From Paenibacillus sp. FSL A5-0031 (GTDB lineage Bacteria; Bacillota; Bacilli; Paenibacillales; Paenibacillaceae), in assembly GCF_001956295.1 (NCBI RefSeq), contig NZ_MRTD01000006.1:186001-250000 (forward strand): a DNA stretch of 64,000 nt, written 5' to 3'. A program made the translations under genes and the position numbers. How positions within the stretch are numbered: position 1 is the first letter of the stretch; each line of letters begins with the position of its first letter. The notes beneath the pieces are model-generated. The model was not told the origin of the DNA. It did no database searches and saw nothing but the letters and a program-made list of their open reading frames with translations. Below, piece after piece: positions 9,049-17,431 of this stretch.

Positions 9049-9270
9049 TCACCTCTTTCCAAAAACGTCGAAAATGTTTTTCTTACCGCTATCTGATTCA
9101 TCGTTCATCTTGCGATTAATTTTGGAAATTTCATCGCACCAGCGCCTGCGTTCTGCATGCTCCATGCTCATAATTTCGTCATGCGACCAATGAAAATAAT
9201 ACGCGACGAAGCCTACCTCCTCGTACAGCCGGTCAACCGGATAACCTAAGAGAGAGCTTCCGTTAAGGAC
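9049..9270 (-). CDS. Afp6-position small protein, likely made only as a -1 frameshift extension
   Basis: A 73-residue open frame reading VLNGSSLLGYPVDRLYEEVG then FVAYYFHWSHDEIMSMEH and onward, ending NIFDVFGKR. Its charged helical middle (HAERRRWCDEISKINRK) looks protein-coding. It sits between the chaperone-like gene and tube 2, the place of the small afp6 gene. No ATG, GTG or TTG precedes the GYPVDRLYEEV segment in frame. The first in-frame ATG is internal and would leave only about 41 residues. The frame is -1 relative to the upstream gene and overlaps it through a T TTT TTG heptamer. The most likely product is a 192-residue fusion (119 + 73 residues). The alternatives are a non-standard start or a broken start codon. 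Confidence 0.7.
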   Translation of the reverse strand, partial: VLNGSSLLGYPVDRLYEEVGFVAYYFHWSHDEIMSMEHAERRRWCDEISKINRKMNDESDSGKKNIFDVFGKR

Positions 9271-9626
9271 AAAAAATCGACAGCCACCTCGAACTCGTGG
9301 TCACATTTCGGACAAGCCGTAAGCACCTTAGGCGCTTCTAAGTCATTAATCTGACGATATAAATTTTGCAAATAAGCAAGATCTGCCGTAAACAGCTTCT
9401 CGATCAGCTTCGTATCAATATGCCTAACATCCCCCAGCTTTGTTACCACTCTAGCCATCAAAATAACGGTCAAATAACTAGGGTTGGATTGTACGCGCGG
9501 GTCCTTCATCGGTAAAATTTCATCAGCTGCTGTAGCAAGCCGCATAACACCCCGCCGGTGGAGATTGCCTTGATCATCCACGTAGCCGCGAGGCAATTCA
9601 AATTCATATTCCGTTTGAAACGCCAT
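9246..9626 (-). CDS. Phage-type tail assembly (chaperone-like) protein of the eCIS
   Basis: A 126-residue protein beginning MAFQTEYEFELPRGYVDDQG, with a central acidic/hydrophobic stretch (LATAADEILPMKDPRVQSNP) and a helical segment LIEKLFTADLAYLQNLYRQI. It ends with a CPKCDHEFEVAVDF motif whose two cysteines could bind a metal. It resembles phage tail-assembly proteins found next to tube genes in contractile tails. It starts 127 bases after tube 1 and is followed without a gap by the -1 frame described separately. In phages the equivalent gene pair often uses a programmed frameshift. The function (holding tube or tape-measure subunits before assembly) is inferred from that parallel. Confidence 0.8.
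   Translation of the reverse strand: MAFQTEYEFELPRGYVDDQGNLHRRGVMRLATAADEILPMKDPRVQSNPSYLTVILMARVVTKLGDVRHIDTKLIEKLFTADLAYLQNLYRQINDLEAPKVLTACPKCDHEFEVAVDFLSLTEALS
9270..9276 (-). other. Candidate programmed -1 frameshift site T TTT TTG
   Basis: On the minus strand the chaperone-like gene reads GAT TTT TTG TCC, which contains the X XXY YYZ heptamer T TTT TTG in the correct phase. A -1 slip continues as GTC CTT AAC GGA and runs straight into the small downstream frame. An internal GAGGTG (9285-9290) lies 8 bases upstream, where a Shine-Dalgarno-like element stimulates the dnaX -1 frameshift. A small CCGG-TTGA-CCGG hairpin lies about 35 bases downstream. The sequence is seen directly; its use is inferred. 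Confidence 0.65.
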
Positions 9627-9752
9627 CCGGTTATCACTCCAATATGTAAAATAGAATCGATTTCTAAAAAAGCGGAAAACAAGAGAGGAGCAAACGATTT
9701 CTCGCCTGCTGACCTCCCTTGTTCGCCATAAACCAGCTTTAATTACTCATTT

Positions 9753-10187
9753 CTATGCGGTGCGCGTTAAACCCTCATGAGCGAATTCAATCAGCTCTAG
9801 CGCAATATCATTGCCGGTACCATTGAAGGTAGGCGCAGTATATTTAACAGGCCAAGCTTCGATAACCTGCCAAGTAGCCACGTCTTCGCCTTCTTCGTCA
9901 AGCGCGATGATCGTAATCGTTTTGCGCTCAATCGTTCCTTCGGCGCATTCTTGAAGCCAATCATACAGCTCCATCGATTCAGTCGTGCCCCATTTCAGTG
10001 AAATGTTGCCGTACTTGATTAAGCCTGGAAGCTTGCGAGGTGTAATAACCTCGTTGCCCTCGCGGTATTCGACCACATCAAAGGTTGCCTCAAAACCGGA
10101 AACCTCGCTAAATCCTGCTTGCTCAAGACCTTCTACTTCTACACGAAATCTAAAATTGCGATATGGATCAATACGATCTCCTGGCAT
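9753..10187 (-). CDS. eCIS inner tail tube protein 1 (gp19/Hcp-like, Afp1-type)
   Basis: A 144-residue tail tube protein starting MPGDRIDPYRNFRFRVEVEG, with the tube-family core AGFSEVSGFEA, EYREGNEVI and RKLPGLIKYGNISLKWG (residues 24-68). Its C-terminal half, ATWQVIEAWPVKYTAPTFNG, matches the strand that lines the tube surface. It lies 38 bases downstream of the sheath gene, the usual sheath-tube order. It shares its fold and length with tube 2 but differs clearly in sequence, so the two probably occupy different positions in the particle, as Afp1 and Afp5 do. Confidence 0.94.
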   Translation of the reverse strand: MPGDRIDPYRNFRFRVEVEGLEQAGFSEVSGFEATFDVVEYREGNEVITPRKLPGLIKYGNISLKWGTTESMELYDWLQECAEGTIERKTITIIALDEEGEDVATWQVIEAWPVKYTAPTFNGTGNDIALELIEFAHEGLTRTA

Positions 10188-10225
10188 GTGGATCCCCTTC
10201 CGTTATTCGATATGGAAGCTAATGA

Positions 10226-11938
10226 CTATTCCGAACCTGTTTTTTGCGTGATACGGAATACGACGAATTCAGCTGGTTTCACCGGCGCTACGCCGATTAC
10301 ACAAATCAATCGTCCATTGTCGATGTCATCCTGTGTCATCGTTGAACGTCCAATTTCAATATAAAATGCTTCAGACGGGCTTGTACCGGACAATGCTCCG
10401 TCACGCCATACACGAGTTAAGAATGCATCAATCGTGCGCTGAACCCGGGCCCATAGCTGCTCGGTATTGGGTTCAAATACAACCCAGCTTGATCCATTCA
10501 TGATTGAACCTTCAATGAAAATGAATAAGCGGCGTACGTTGATATATTTCCAAAGTGTATTGGATGAGCATGTACGAGCGCCCCATACGCGAATGCCTTG
10601 ACCTGTAAAAGCACGAATCAAGTTGACGCCTGCTGGGTTAAGAATATCCTGCTCCCCATTGTTATACTGAACATCTAGGCCTACTACGCCGCGAAGCGTT
10701 TCGTTGGCAGGTGCCTTTTGAACGCCGCGTGTTGTATCAGAACGAGCATATACCCCAGCGATTGTACCAGACGGCGGGATGAAAATATTGCGTTTGTCAA
10801 GCGGATCAAACACTTGCAGCCATGGATTATACAGTGCACAATAGCTTGAATCGAACAAATCACGATGAGCAAGCACATCCTGTACCTTCGTTACTTCGCG
10901 AGGAAGATCAAGAATCGCAAAGCGGCTTCCCAAGCTTTCACAATGAGCAACCAGCGACAGCTGTACATTAGGATCGGTTACACCTGGAATCGCCATGATG
11001 CTGACAACATCGTTGTCGATAAACGACTGGATGCCAGTTCTTCTGCCTGGACCAAAGTCTTCGCCGATAAAATCAGCAGCCGACAAGCTTGCAGCAGAAC
11101 CATCACTGCCGCCCGCAAGCAAAATTTCAAATACGGCAAGCTCAGAACCAGCAATTTGCTCCAGCGGAGCAACGCTCTCTTCCGATGTCTTCAGTACTTG
11201 TACGCTTACGATATTCGAGCGGGATACCAGCTTCTCCACATAGTTTGGAGCCTCTGGATTGAGCGATGCTTTCTCGTAGGTTTCCGACTCTGTTCCATAA
11301 AGCACATTAATCGTAAACTCCGAGGAGCTCAGTACTTTAGTAGGAACTAGAGCCGTATCCACGACATCGCCGCTAAGTGCTTCTGCAAGCTCAATCACTT
11401 GATCATGAACAGAGATGATGCGGTTGTATTGCTTGTCTGTACCATTTGTAAAAACGACCACATCCCCAGCATAAAAGCCAGCAGCGTTTTTCACGCGGTA
11501 ACGATTGCCTTCGCTTGCTTCAAAGATCGGTGTTTTTGCTTTGCTTGCAGGTACAACAACAGCACGAATTTGATTGCCCCAAGCGCCTGGATTTTTGGCG
11601 GTAATGGAGAGAACCGCATCCTTCTGAGCTTCGTTAGAGGCTGTTTTGGCATCTGACGGCGCTACCCGAGTAATGAAGCAGCGGGAGCCTCCGTTTGTGA
11701 AAAACTGATTGACCGCATGCGCAAGAAAACGGTATGAGCCAAAAGCATTTTCAGATAAATAGGAACCATATACACGTCCAAAATCAGCTGGACTTGTAAT
11801 AAGCTGCGGTAAACCCTCGACTGGTCCGCGAGCAGCAAGCCCAATAAAGCCTGCTGTGCTCGTACTAACACCTTCCAGTGGTTTGGCGCCGCTCTCAAAT
11901 TCCTCCACATAGACGCCTGGCGATAAATACTCAGCCAT
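10226..11938 (-). CDS. Contractile tail sheath protein (Afp2-4 type)
   Basis: The sheath subunit, 570 residues. The N-terminus MAEYLSPGVYVEEFESGAKP with VSTSTAGFIGLAARGPVEG is diagnostic of phage and eCIS sheaths. The C-terminal third (FTGQGIRVWGARTCSS, WKYINVRRLFIFIEGSI, VFEPNTEQLWARVQRTI, PVKPAEFVVFRI) is the conserved hexamer and handshake domain. It is the only sheath gene in the window, whereas Afp and PVC particles have three. The middle region (residues about 130-260) is a variable surface insertion. It follows the carboxypeptidase-regulatory-like gene by about 100 bases and is followed closely by tube 1. Confidence 0.96.
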   Translation of the reverse strand: MAEYLSPGVYVEEFESGAKPLEGVSTSTAGFIGLAARGPVEGLPQLITSPADFGRVYGSYLSENAFGSYRFLAHAVNQFFTNGGSRCFITRVAPSDAKTASNEAQKDAVLSITAKNPGAWGNQIRAVVVPASKAKTPIFEASEGNRYRVKNAAGFYAGDVVVFTNGTDKQYNRIISVHDQVIELAEALSGDVVDTALVPTKVLSSSEFTINVLYGTESETYEKASLNPEAPNYVEKLVSRSNIVSVQVLKTSEESVAPLEQIAGSELAVFEILLAGGSDGSAASLSAADFIGEDFGPGRRTGIQSFIDNDVVSIMAIPGVTDPNVQLSLVAHCESLGSRFAILDLPREVTKVQDVLAHRDLFDSSYCALYNPWLQVFDPLDKRNIFIPPSGTIAGVYARSDTTRGVQKAPANETLRGVVGLDVQYNNGEQDILNPAGVNLIRAFTGQGIRVWGARTCSSNTLWKYINVRRLFIFIEGSIMNGSSWVVFEPNTEQLWARVQRTIDAFLTRVWRDGALSGTSPSEAFYIEIGRSTMTQDDIDNGRLICVIGVAPVKPAEFVVFRITQKTGSE

Positions 11939-12041
11939 GTGTGATCTCCTCTCTGAATCTATTTATGTATTAGGTAATGGCAGGCATATTTCTCCCGCGT
12001 CAACCCCAAGACCAATTGGAATGCGTCAGAATATCTTCATC

Positions 12042-12833
12042 CTACTGAAGGATTAAGGTCTGCGCTGATACTACTTCACCCGCTTGCGCCGTCAATTCGG
12101 CCGCAGCGCTGCCATGCTCGTTATTTGCAAACACTTTAATAGGAAAGCTGTTCGGCAGTATGCCGCGGAATGGCAGGATAACAATACCATTGTTTGCACT
12201 GCTCGTTTGAACAGCAGGCAATAATAACGCGCCTCTTCGATAGTTTTCCTTCAATGGCTGCTCGAATCGCAGACCATTACCGGGCAAAATCTCGGCTACA
12301 CGCACAAGCTCCTCATTGCCTTGGCCGCGAAGCAGCAAGCTCTCGCCTGCAACCGTCTGGCCCTGCAGCTGACCCACTGCTGCTGTATCTGCACCAGCAA
12401 GCAGCGAATCTTGCATAATTCTACCTCGTGCTGCGGCATCCTCGCATATGTAAGCCCAAACCTCAGCATCAGCACAAGGTCTGCTAGCAGCATCACATAA
12501 CTCAAAGGTGACAGCTGTCGCATTTGCAGGATAAGCATATTTGGGACCAGGCAAAAGCGGTACTGTAATCATTGGGTATAATTTTGAAATAGAAGCGGTT
12601 TCAATCTTTTTCCTGTAGGGTATAAATACAGATGAGGTAACGGAGAGCACATAGCTGCCAGAGGGAAGGTCAAGAAACAGAAAGGTCCCGTCAGGCTTCC
12701 GAATGGGTTTCTTATGAATGCCCTCAAGTGAAACGGATAACGCTGAAGGTGCAAGCAGCCTTCTTGTCCATACGTCAACTGGCGATACAACAAGCGAGCA
12801 GCGAGTTACCCTCGTTGAACGATGGTGTGACAT
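12042..12833 (-). CDS. Carboxypeptidase-regulatory-like beta-sandwich protein in eCIS operon
   Basis: A 263-residue protein of unknown role. Residues about 10-85 look like a carboxypeptidase-regulatory/transthyretin-like fold (SLVVSPVDVWTRRLLAPSAL, KPDGTFLFLDLPSGSYVLSV), and the C-terminal half again ends in short beta strands (GIVILPFRGILPNSFPIKVF). ATG 12833 was chosen because it lies one base after the stop of the upstream cap gene and has an AGGACGG ribosome binding site; a longer form would overlap that gene by about 45 bases. No signal peptide is visible. Being wedged between the cap and sheath genes suggests a particle-associated or sheath-decorating part, but this is inferred from position only. 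Confidence 0.7.
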   Translation of the reverse strand: MSHHRSTRVTRCSLVVSPVDVWTRRLLAPSALSVSLEGIHKKPIRKPDGTFLFLDLPSGSYVLSVTSSVFIPYRKKIETASISKLYPMITVPLLPGPKYAYPANATAVTFELCDAASRPCADAEVWAYICEDAAARGRIMQDSLLAGADTAAVGQLQGQTVAGESLLLRGQGNEELVRVAEILPGNGLRFEQPLKENYRRGALLLPAVQTSSANNGIVILPFRGILPNSFPIKVFANNEHGSAAAELTAQAGEVVSAQTLILQ

Positions 12834-12834
12834 A

Positions 12835-13413
12835 TTAGCCACCGTCCTTTTCCTCAAGCACAATATGACGCTCGACAACTCGCGAAACCGGCTTCACACG
12901 ATTCGAATCGAGCATGACTGGGCCTACGCGATAGACGACAGAAAGCTTGTACGGCGTATCGCCGAACTGCCAAAGCTTCAGTAAATCTTCGCCTTCCATG
13001 CTGACTAGATTTATCCTTATCGCACCGTTTCCTTCAGCAAGCGTGCCTTCAAGATATGTACCGCTGAGTACGGCGTTATCATAAAAGACCTGCATAGCAC
13101 GACCTAATATCCGATGCTCGTCCAATGCACGCGTTAATCGATTCGCACTCGAATGCGCTGTCATCAAAAAATAAAAATCAAGCGCCTGCGGCGGGTACTG
13201 AAGCACGCCTCCACGATCCACCATGCCCGTCCGACGAGATTCGCCATTTTCCTTAACGTTGAACAAAAACAAGGAAAGAGCTAGATCGCCTGCATCCCGG
13301 GGCGAAGCCATTCCGATCAACTCGGGACGCGGCACTGGGTCAGGCGTAAGATGATCACGTAGCAAGCGCAGCATGCTGGCTTCCAAATCCGCAATAACCG
13401 TATATCCACCCAT
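12835..13413 (-). CDS. Afp16-like tail terminator/cap protein (DUF4255-type)
   Basis: A 192-residue protein starting MGGYTVIADLEASMLRLLRD and containing IGMASPRDAGDLALSLFLFN and PPQALDFYFLMTAHS. This pattern fits the Pvc16/Afp16 (DUF4255) family that terminates the tube and sheath at the distal end. In Afp, loss of Afp16 gives particles of aberrant length. It is the first structural gene after a 167-base AT-rich gap with a promoter-like -10 box, so the particle genes probably have their own promoter apart from the upstream ATPase. The 3' end is coupled to the next gene. Confidence 0.88.
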   Translation of the reverse strand: MGGYTVIADLEASMLRLLRDHLTPDPVPRPELIGMASPRDAGDLALSLFLFNVKENGESRRTGMVDRGGVLQYPPQALDFYFLMTAHSSANRLTRALDEHRILGRAMQVFYDNAVLSGTYLEGTLAEGNGAIRINLVSMEGEDLLKLWQFGDTPYKLSVVYRVGPVMLDSNRVKPVSRVVERHIVLEEKDGG

Positions 13414-13456
13414 CAGCCTATCACTCCCAAAAAAATCAAAATGGTATTCGATTTCT

Positions 13457-13462
13457 ATTATA
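13457..13462 (-). promoter_or_regulatory. Candidate promoter -10 for the eCIS structural operon
   Basis: A perfect TATAAT on the minus strand lies 44 bases upstream of the cap gene start. The -35 at 17-base spacing (TAGTCA) is weak, so an activator or alternative sigma may be needed. A TTGACA at 13505-13510 lies too far upstream to pair with it. The whole 13414-13580 gap is AT-rich and holds no open frame. Confidence 0.4.
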
Positions 13463-13580
13463 GCTTCTCTACTACCAATTGACTACGCAAAATTACTCAA
13501 TTTATGTCAATTTTCCTGACTCCGCGAACCAAATTCAGTAAAATTACTACATTTTACAACAAATTATTGAGAAAAACTTG

Positions 13581-15797
13581 CTAGTTATACGGTTCGAACG
13601 ATTCTTTCACGACAATTTTCCCCATCTTATGGAGCTCTTGGCGTGTCGCACGGACCATATGTCTCATGCCTATTGTAGCTTGCTCCGAGGCAGCCATAAA
13701 TGCGGCAGACAGGACAATATTTTTAATATGACCACCTGATGCATCGATGCGCGCTGCTAGAAATGACAGATCAAGGTCAGGATCAAGCGGCGCATCCTTA
13801 GGCAGCAGCGAGCGGAAAATTTGCTCCCGATGGGCTGCATCCGGGAATGGAAAGTTAACGATCACCTGCATTCTTCGCAAAAAGGCTTCGTCCATATTTT
13901 GCAGCAAATTGGTTGCTAGAATCGAGATACCCTCGAAACTTTCAATACGCTGCAGAAGATAGGATGCCTCCATATTAGCGAATCTATCATTTGAATCTTT
14001 TACTTCCGTTCGTTTGCCGAACAAGGAGTCTCCTTCGTCAAAAAACAGGACAGCGCCGCTGCTTTCCGCTTCAGCGAACAGCTCTCTCAAGTTTTTTTCC
14101 GTTTCCCCGATATATTTGCTCACAACGCGCGACAGATCAATACGGTAAAGCTCTAGACCCATCTCTCCCGCAACGACCTCGGCTGCCATCGTTTTGCCCG
14201 TGCCAGGAGGCCCAGCAAACAACATGCTTAAGCCTCGCCCATAAGGCAGCTTATGACCAAAGCCCCATCGATTAAACACCGTTTCGCTATGCTTATGCCT
14301 GCTGCACGCATCCTTAAGAAGCTCCAGCGGCTCCTCTGGCAATATCAGATCATCCCATCGCCGAACTAGCCGTTGCTTCTCCGCAAGCTCGGACAAACGA
14401 TGCTGAACCTGTGTTCGCGAGGCATGGGCGTAATCATCAAGTGTAGGGAACTCGTGCTTGTTATGGTAAGCTAGGCGATCTGCTTGTTTGCTCATTCCCT
14501 CGATCTGCCCAGCTGTAAAAGCATACTTATCGGCTAAATGACTAAGCAGACTACGATCAGCTCTTTCATCGCTGCAGCGCTGCCAAAGCTGCAATCGCAC
14601 TTCTGCGTTAGGAACATGCACAGTATGGCTCGTTAATGCAGAAAACGCTGGAAGCGGCAGCTGTGAGGCGCGTCTTTCTACACGCGTCAGCCATAACACG
14701 ACAGGGAGCCTTGCTAATTCTATATAGTTAGCAAGCGCCTTGCGAACCCGTTCCTGCTGATGAGGCCAGCCCTCCGATGCGCTTCTTTCTCCCTCCCCCT
14801 CATCGAAGCATAAGACAGCTACAGATAAGAGCGATTCACGTACAATATTGATCAACTGTTCCGCCATCGCATCTTCATCCTTAGCAAGCTTGTCTAGCTT
14901 GACAAGCAGCAGCGGCTGCTCCAAAGACTGAGCCAGATGTCTGGCATGCAGCTTTTTGCCGGCGCCCGAAGGTCCGCTCAACTGAATAAACGGTATTTCA
15001 TACTGCTCATTCTCATCATCTTGAGTGAATGATTTGTCTCCCTTGAAGGATCGTTCCCTTTGCACAATTTGCAGCAGCATGTCTTGAAGCTCGCAATTGA
15101 ACGCCAGCTCTGGAGCTGACCTCGCCCCATCGTATAAGGTACAAACGTCTTCAATTCTGGAATCCAGCTTTTCAGTATCCAGCAGAAACGAGATAATACG
15201 AGCGTCCATGCGCAGCGGCTGCTTCAGCATGCTTCTCTCAGCGGGTACTGCCGCTCTGCCTGATCTCAGCACAAATCTGCCAAGGGTCGAATAACCTGCA
15301 AGCAGCGAACGAGCATGATAAAACTCTTCTTTCGAATCCCCTAACAATCGCAGCGCAAGCTCCGCAGTAGGCACCCGCAGCGTAACGTCGTCATTCAAAT
15401 AGCCAAACCAGCTTTCATAACGTGAATCGAGCTCAGCTGCAAGGCATAACATAACGCAGCGTTTTTCCCATGTCGAAAGACGAAGAGTCCATGACAAATA
15501 AGCGAACGGGAGCCTTGCTCCCTCGCTTACGCTGTCATGGATCTGATGTGAAAATTGTCGTTCCGCTTCTAAGCGAAATTGTCTAAACGAAGCGAGTGCA
15601 TCTTCTTCCTGTAAAGACTCGTTTCCTAGAAACGAACGTTCTATATCGATAGCGTTAACGACGAGGCCGCGCATTGACATTGGCGTTTGACCATCGATTT
15701 CCTTACTCTCAAAGTCTGCAAGAAGAACTCGCAGCCCTTGTTCGAGCAAAGCGAGCTCGTCACGTAAATAATCGAATCCTGTTTCATAAAATCGCAT
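13581..15797 (-). CDS. Afp15-like AAA+ ATPase of the eCIS
   Basis: A 738-residue AAA+ ATPase. The N-terminal 270 residues are helical and family-specific. A first nucleotide site near residue 280 has a degenerate Walker A (LSGPSGAGKK). A second, intact AAA+ module begins near residue 525: FAGPPGTGKTMAAEVVAGEM, pore-type motif SKYIGETEKNLRELF, Walker B VLFFDEGDSLFGKR, sensor region LATNLLQNMDEAFLRRM. Afp15-family ATPases are needed for particle assembly or cargo loading in Afp/PVC. The gene sits upstream of the structural genes, separated by 167 bases, and follows the phosphatase gene by 31 bases. Confidence 0.92.
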   Translation of the reverse strand: MRFYETGFDYLRDELALLEQGLRVLLADFESKEIDGQTPMSMRGLVVNAIDIERSFLGNESLQEEDALASFRQFRLEAERQFSHQIHDSVSEGARLPFAYLSWTLRLSTWEKRCVMLCLAAELDSRYESWFGYLNDDVTLRVPTAELALRLLGDSKEEFYHARSLLAGYSTLGRFVLRSGRAAVPAERSMLKQPLRMDARIISFLLDTEKLDSRIEDVCTLYDGARSAPELAFNCELQDMLLQIVQRERSFKGDKSFTQDDENEQYEIPFIQLSGPSGAGKKLHARHLAQSLEQPLLLVKLDKLAKDEDAMAEQLINIVRESLLSVAVLCFDEGEGERSASEGWPHQQERVRKALANYIELARLPVVLWLTRVERRASQLPLPAFSALTSHTVHVPNAEVRLQLWQRCSDERADRSLLSHLADKYAFTAGQIEGMSKQADRLAYHNKHEFPTLDDYAHASRTQVQHRLSELAEKQRLVRRWDDLILPEEPLELLKDACSRHKHSETVFNRWGFGHKLPYGRGLSMLFAGPPGTGKTMAAEVVAGEMGLELYRIDLSRVVSKYIGETEKNLRELFAEAESSGAVLFFDEGDSLFGKRTEVKDSNDRFANMEASYLLQRIESFEGISILATNLLQNMDEAFLRRMQVIVNFPFPDAAHREQIFRSLLPKDAPLDPDLDLSFLAARIDASGGHIKNIVLSAAFMAASEQATIGMRHMVRATRQELHKMGKIVVKESFEPYN

Positions 15798-15828
15798 GAT
15801 GGTTCACCCTTATATGAATGCATTACGC

Positions 15829-17049
15829 TTATCGGCGCATGAGGCAAAGTACCGCAATATCGTCGGATTGTGGAGCTCCGTCCGCGAACATGAACACGTC
15901 CATCAGCAGCGCATCGATGATTTCAGCGCTAGAATAACCGGACGTTTGAGATAAGAAATTTTGTAAACGACTAGTGGAATACTGCTCTTGCCGTTCGTTC
16001 TCGGCCTCGGTAATACCATCGGTGTAGAGGACAAAACGATCACCATGCTCAAGTTCGATGGTCTGATTCCGATAAGTGAATTCCGGGAAAGAACCAAGCG
16101 GGATGCCTTTGGGGAGCTTAATCGGCAGAACGGAACCGTCCGCTTTGACAATGTAAGGAGTACAATGTCCGCCATCGCTAAGCACAACCTCGCCAGTCGA
16201 AATGTTCAGCACGCCGCATATGATCGTTGCGAATAGCTGAGCATTGTCCGTACAAAGCTCATCGTTGACCATTTCCAGCAGCTCACCTGGCGACAGCTTC
16301 GCATTCATTTTCCCTTTAATTAACGAAAGCGTCATCGCCATGAACAGCGCAGCCGGTATTCCTTTATCCGACACATCACCCAATGTGAAAAACAGATGCT
16401 CCTCGTCTATTTTGAAAAAGTTGTAGAAGTCGCCTCCTACCTCTTTCGCTGACTTCAACAGTGCACAAACGTCAAAAGGTTCATTTGCGGAAGGCATTGT
16501 CGTAGGAAGAAAGCTGAGCTGAATGCTGCCGGCAATTTGCAGTTCATTCTCAAGGCGATCCTTGAGTGCTGTTGCCATTTGCAGCTCCCCCACCGACTCC
16601 TCAAGCGCTTCATAAAGTCTAGCATTATCCAGTGCCAATGCCAGCGGCCTTGCGAACTGAGTAAGCGTCTCATGATCTGCCCTACTAAATCGAGCTCCGC
16701 CAATCTTAGCGGTTGCTTCCAGAACACCCACCTTGCGGCCTCTCGCCAGCATCGGCACGCTTACCTTGTCACCGACGCTATGAGCCATAGTTTTTGTAAG
16801 CTCATTATCTTGCGAATCCCAGTCATCGACCAGACCAACAGCTGCCTCTTCTGCGAATATAAGCTGCTTCGCTGCTGCATTTACCGAATTTATTAGCTCC
16901 GGCTTATGCAGCGAGGAATGAACCTGCGTGCTTAAATCAAACAGCATTTCCGCACGCCTCAGCTTTGCGGTAAGACGACGATTGCAAACGAATAAATATG
17001 CCGCAGCGCCAAGGCCCGCAGCTCCGAATATTAAATAGAGTACTGACAA
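15829..17049 (-). CDS. Membrane-anchored GAF-PP2C (RsbU/SpoIIE-type) phosphatase
   Basis: A 406-residue serine/threonine phosphatase of the SpoIIE/RsbU class, which dephosphorylates STAS antagonists in partner-switching systems. An N-terminal hydrophobic helix (LYLIFGAAGLGAAAYLFV, residues 3-20) anchors it. A GAF domain spans about residues 45-160 (EEAAVGLVDDWDSQDNE). The PP2C domain begins near residue 190 with QLSFLPTTMP, then AKEVGGDFYNFF and LGDVSDKGIPAALFMA, which carry the metal-binding aspartates, and ends DIAVLCLMRR. It lies just downstream of a STAS and an RsbW-like gene, giving a full U-V-W set. The eCIS ATPase follows directly. Confidence 0.92.
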   Translation of the reverse strand: MSVLYLIFGAAGLGAAAYLFVCNRRLTAKLRRAEMLFDLSTQVHSSLHKPELINSVNAAAKQLIFAEEAAVGLVDDWDSQDNELTKTMAHSVGDKVSVPMLARGRKVGVLEATAKIGGARFSRADHETLTQFARPLALALDNARLYEALEESVGELQMATALKDRLENELQIAGSIQLSFLPTTMPSANEPFDVCALLKSAKEVGGDFYNFFKIDEEHLFFTLGDVSDKGIPAALFMAMTLSLIKGKMNAKLSPGELLEMVNDELCTDNAQLFATIICGVLNISTGEVVLSDGGHCTPYIVKADGSVLPIKLPKGIPLGSFPEFTYRNQTIELEHGDRFVLYTDGITEAENERQEQYSTSRLQNFLSQTSGYSSAEIIDALLMDVFMFADGAPQSDDIAVLCLMRR

Positions 17050-17086
17050 GACCGTTACCGCCTCTCTAGCTTCAGCTGAACCATCA

Positions 17087-17431
17087 TTAAGCCCCTGCTC
17101 CCAGTTTGACTAGCGCTTCTTCCCGTGTCTTCGCCATATCCAATATCGTTGTAAAACCCGACATTTCAAATACATCATAGACTTGCTCTCCGAGACATGC
17201 GCAAACCATCTGTCCTTTAGAGGCTCTAAGCTTCTTAGCCGCCACCAGTATAACGCGCAGTCCCGCACTGCTTATGTATTGCAGATTCGTAAAATCAAAA
17301 ATAAATTGCTGCTTGCCTTCTGCAAATAGCTTCAAGAAAGCTTGCTCTGCTATCGTCGCATTATTTCCATCCAATCTTCCCTCTAGTGGAATAATCGTAA
17401 TGCCATTTAACTCCGTTGCTTGAATGTTCAT
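17087..17431 (-). CDS. STAS-domain anti-sigma factor antagonist (RsbV/SpoIIAA-type)
   Basis: A 114-residue single STAS domain. IPLEGRLDGNNATIAEQAF is followed by the phosphorylatable-serine loop FTNLQYISSAGLRVILVAAK (serines near residues 54-55), the usual site of kinase phosphorylation and phosphatase reactivation. The length is normal. Its start overlaps the stop of the RsbW-like kinase gene, which shows tight co-translation of the pair. With the membrane phosphatase downstream it forms a partner-switching module whose output target is not encoded in the window. Confidence 0.93.
   Translation of the reverse strand: MNIQATELNGITIIPLEGRLDGNNATIAEQAFLKLFAEGKQQFIFDFTNLQYISSAGLRVILVAAKKLRASKGQMVCACLGEQVYDVFEMSGFTTILDMAKTREEALVKLGAGA

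Noticed and set aside
9049..9170. The small Afp6-position protein starting at an internal ATG as an independent 41-residue gene
   Set aside because: That would drop the GYPVDRLYEEV and FVAYYFHWSH segments, which look conserved and in frame up to the slippery heptamer.
1..15797. Prophage
   Set aside because: Only tail-type genes plus an Afp15-like ATPase are present; no capsid, portal, terminase, integrase or lysis genes are visible. The left flank is unseen, so this is not absolute.
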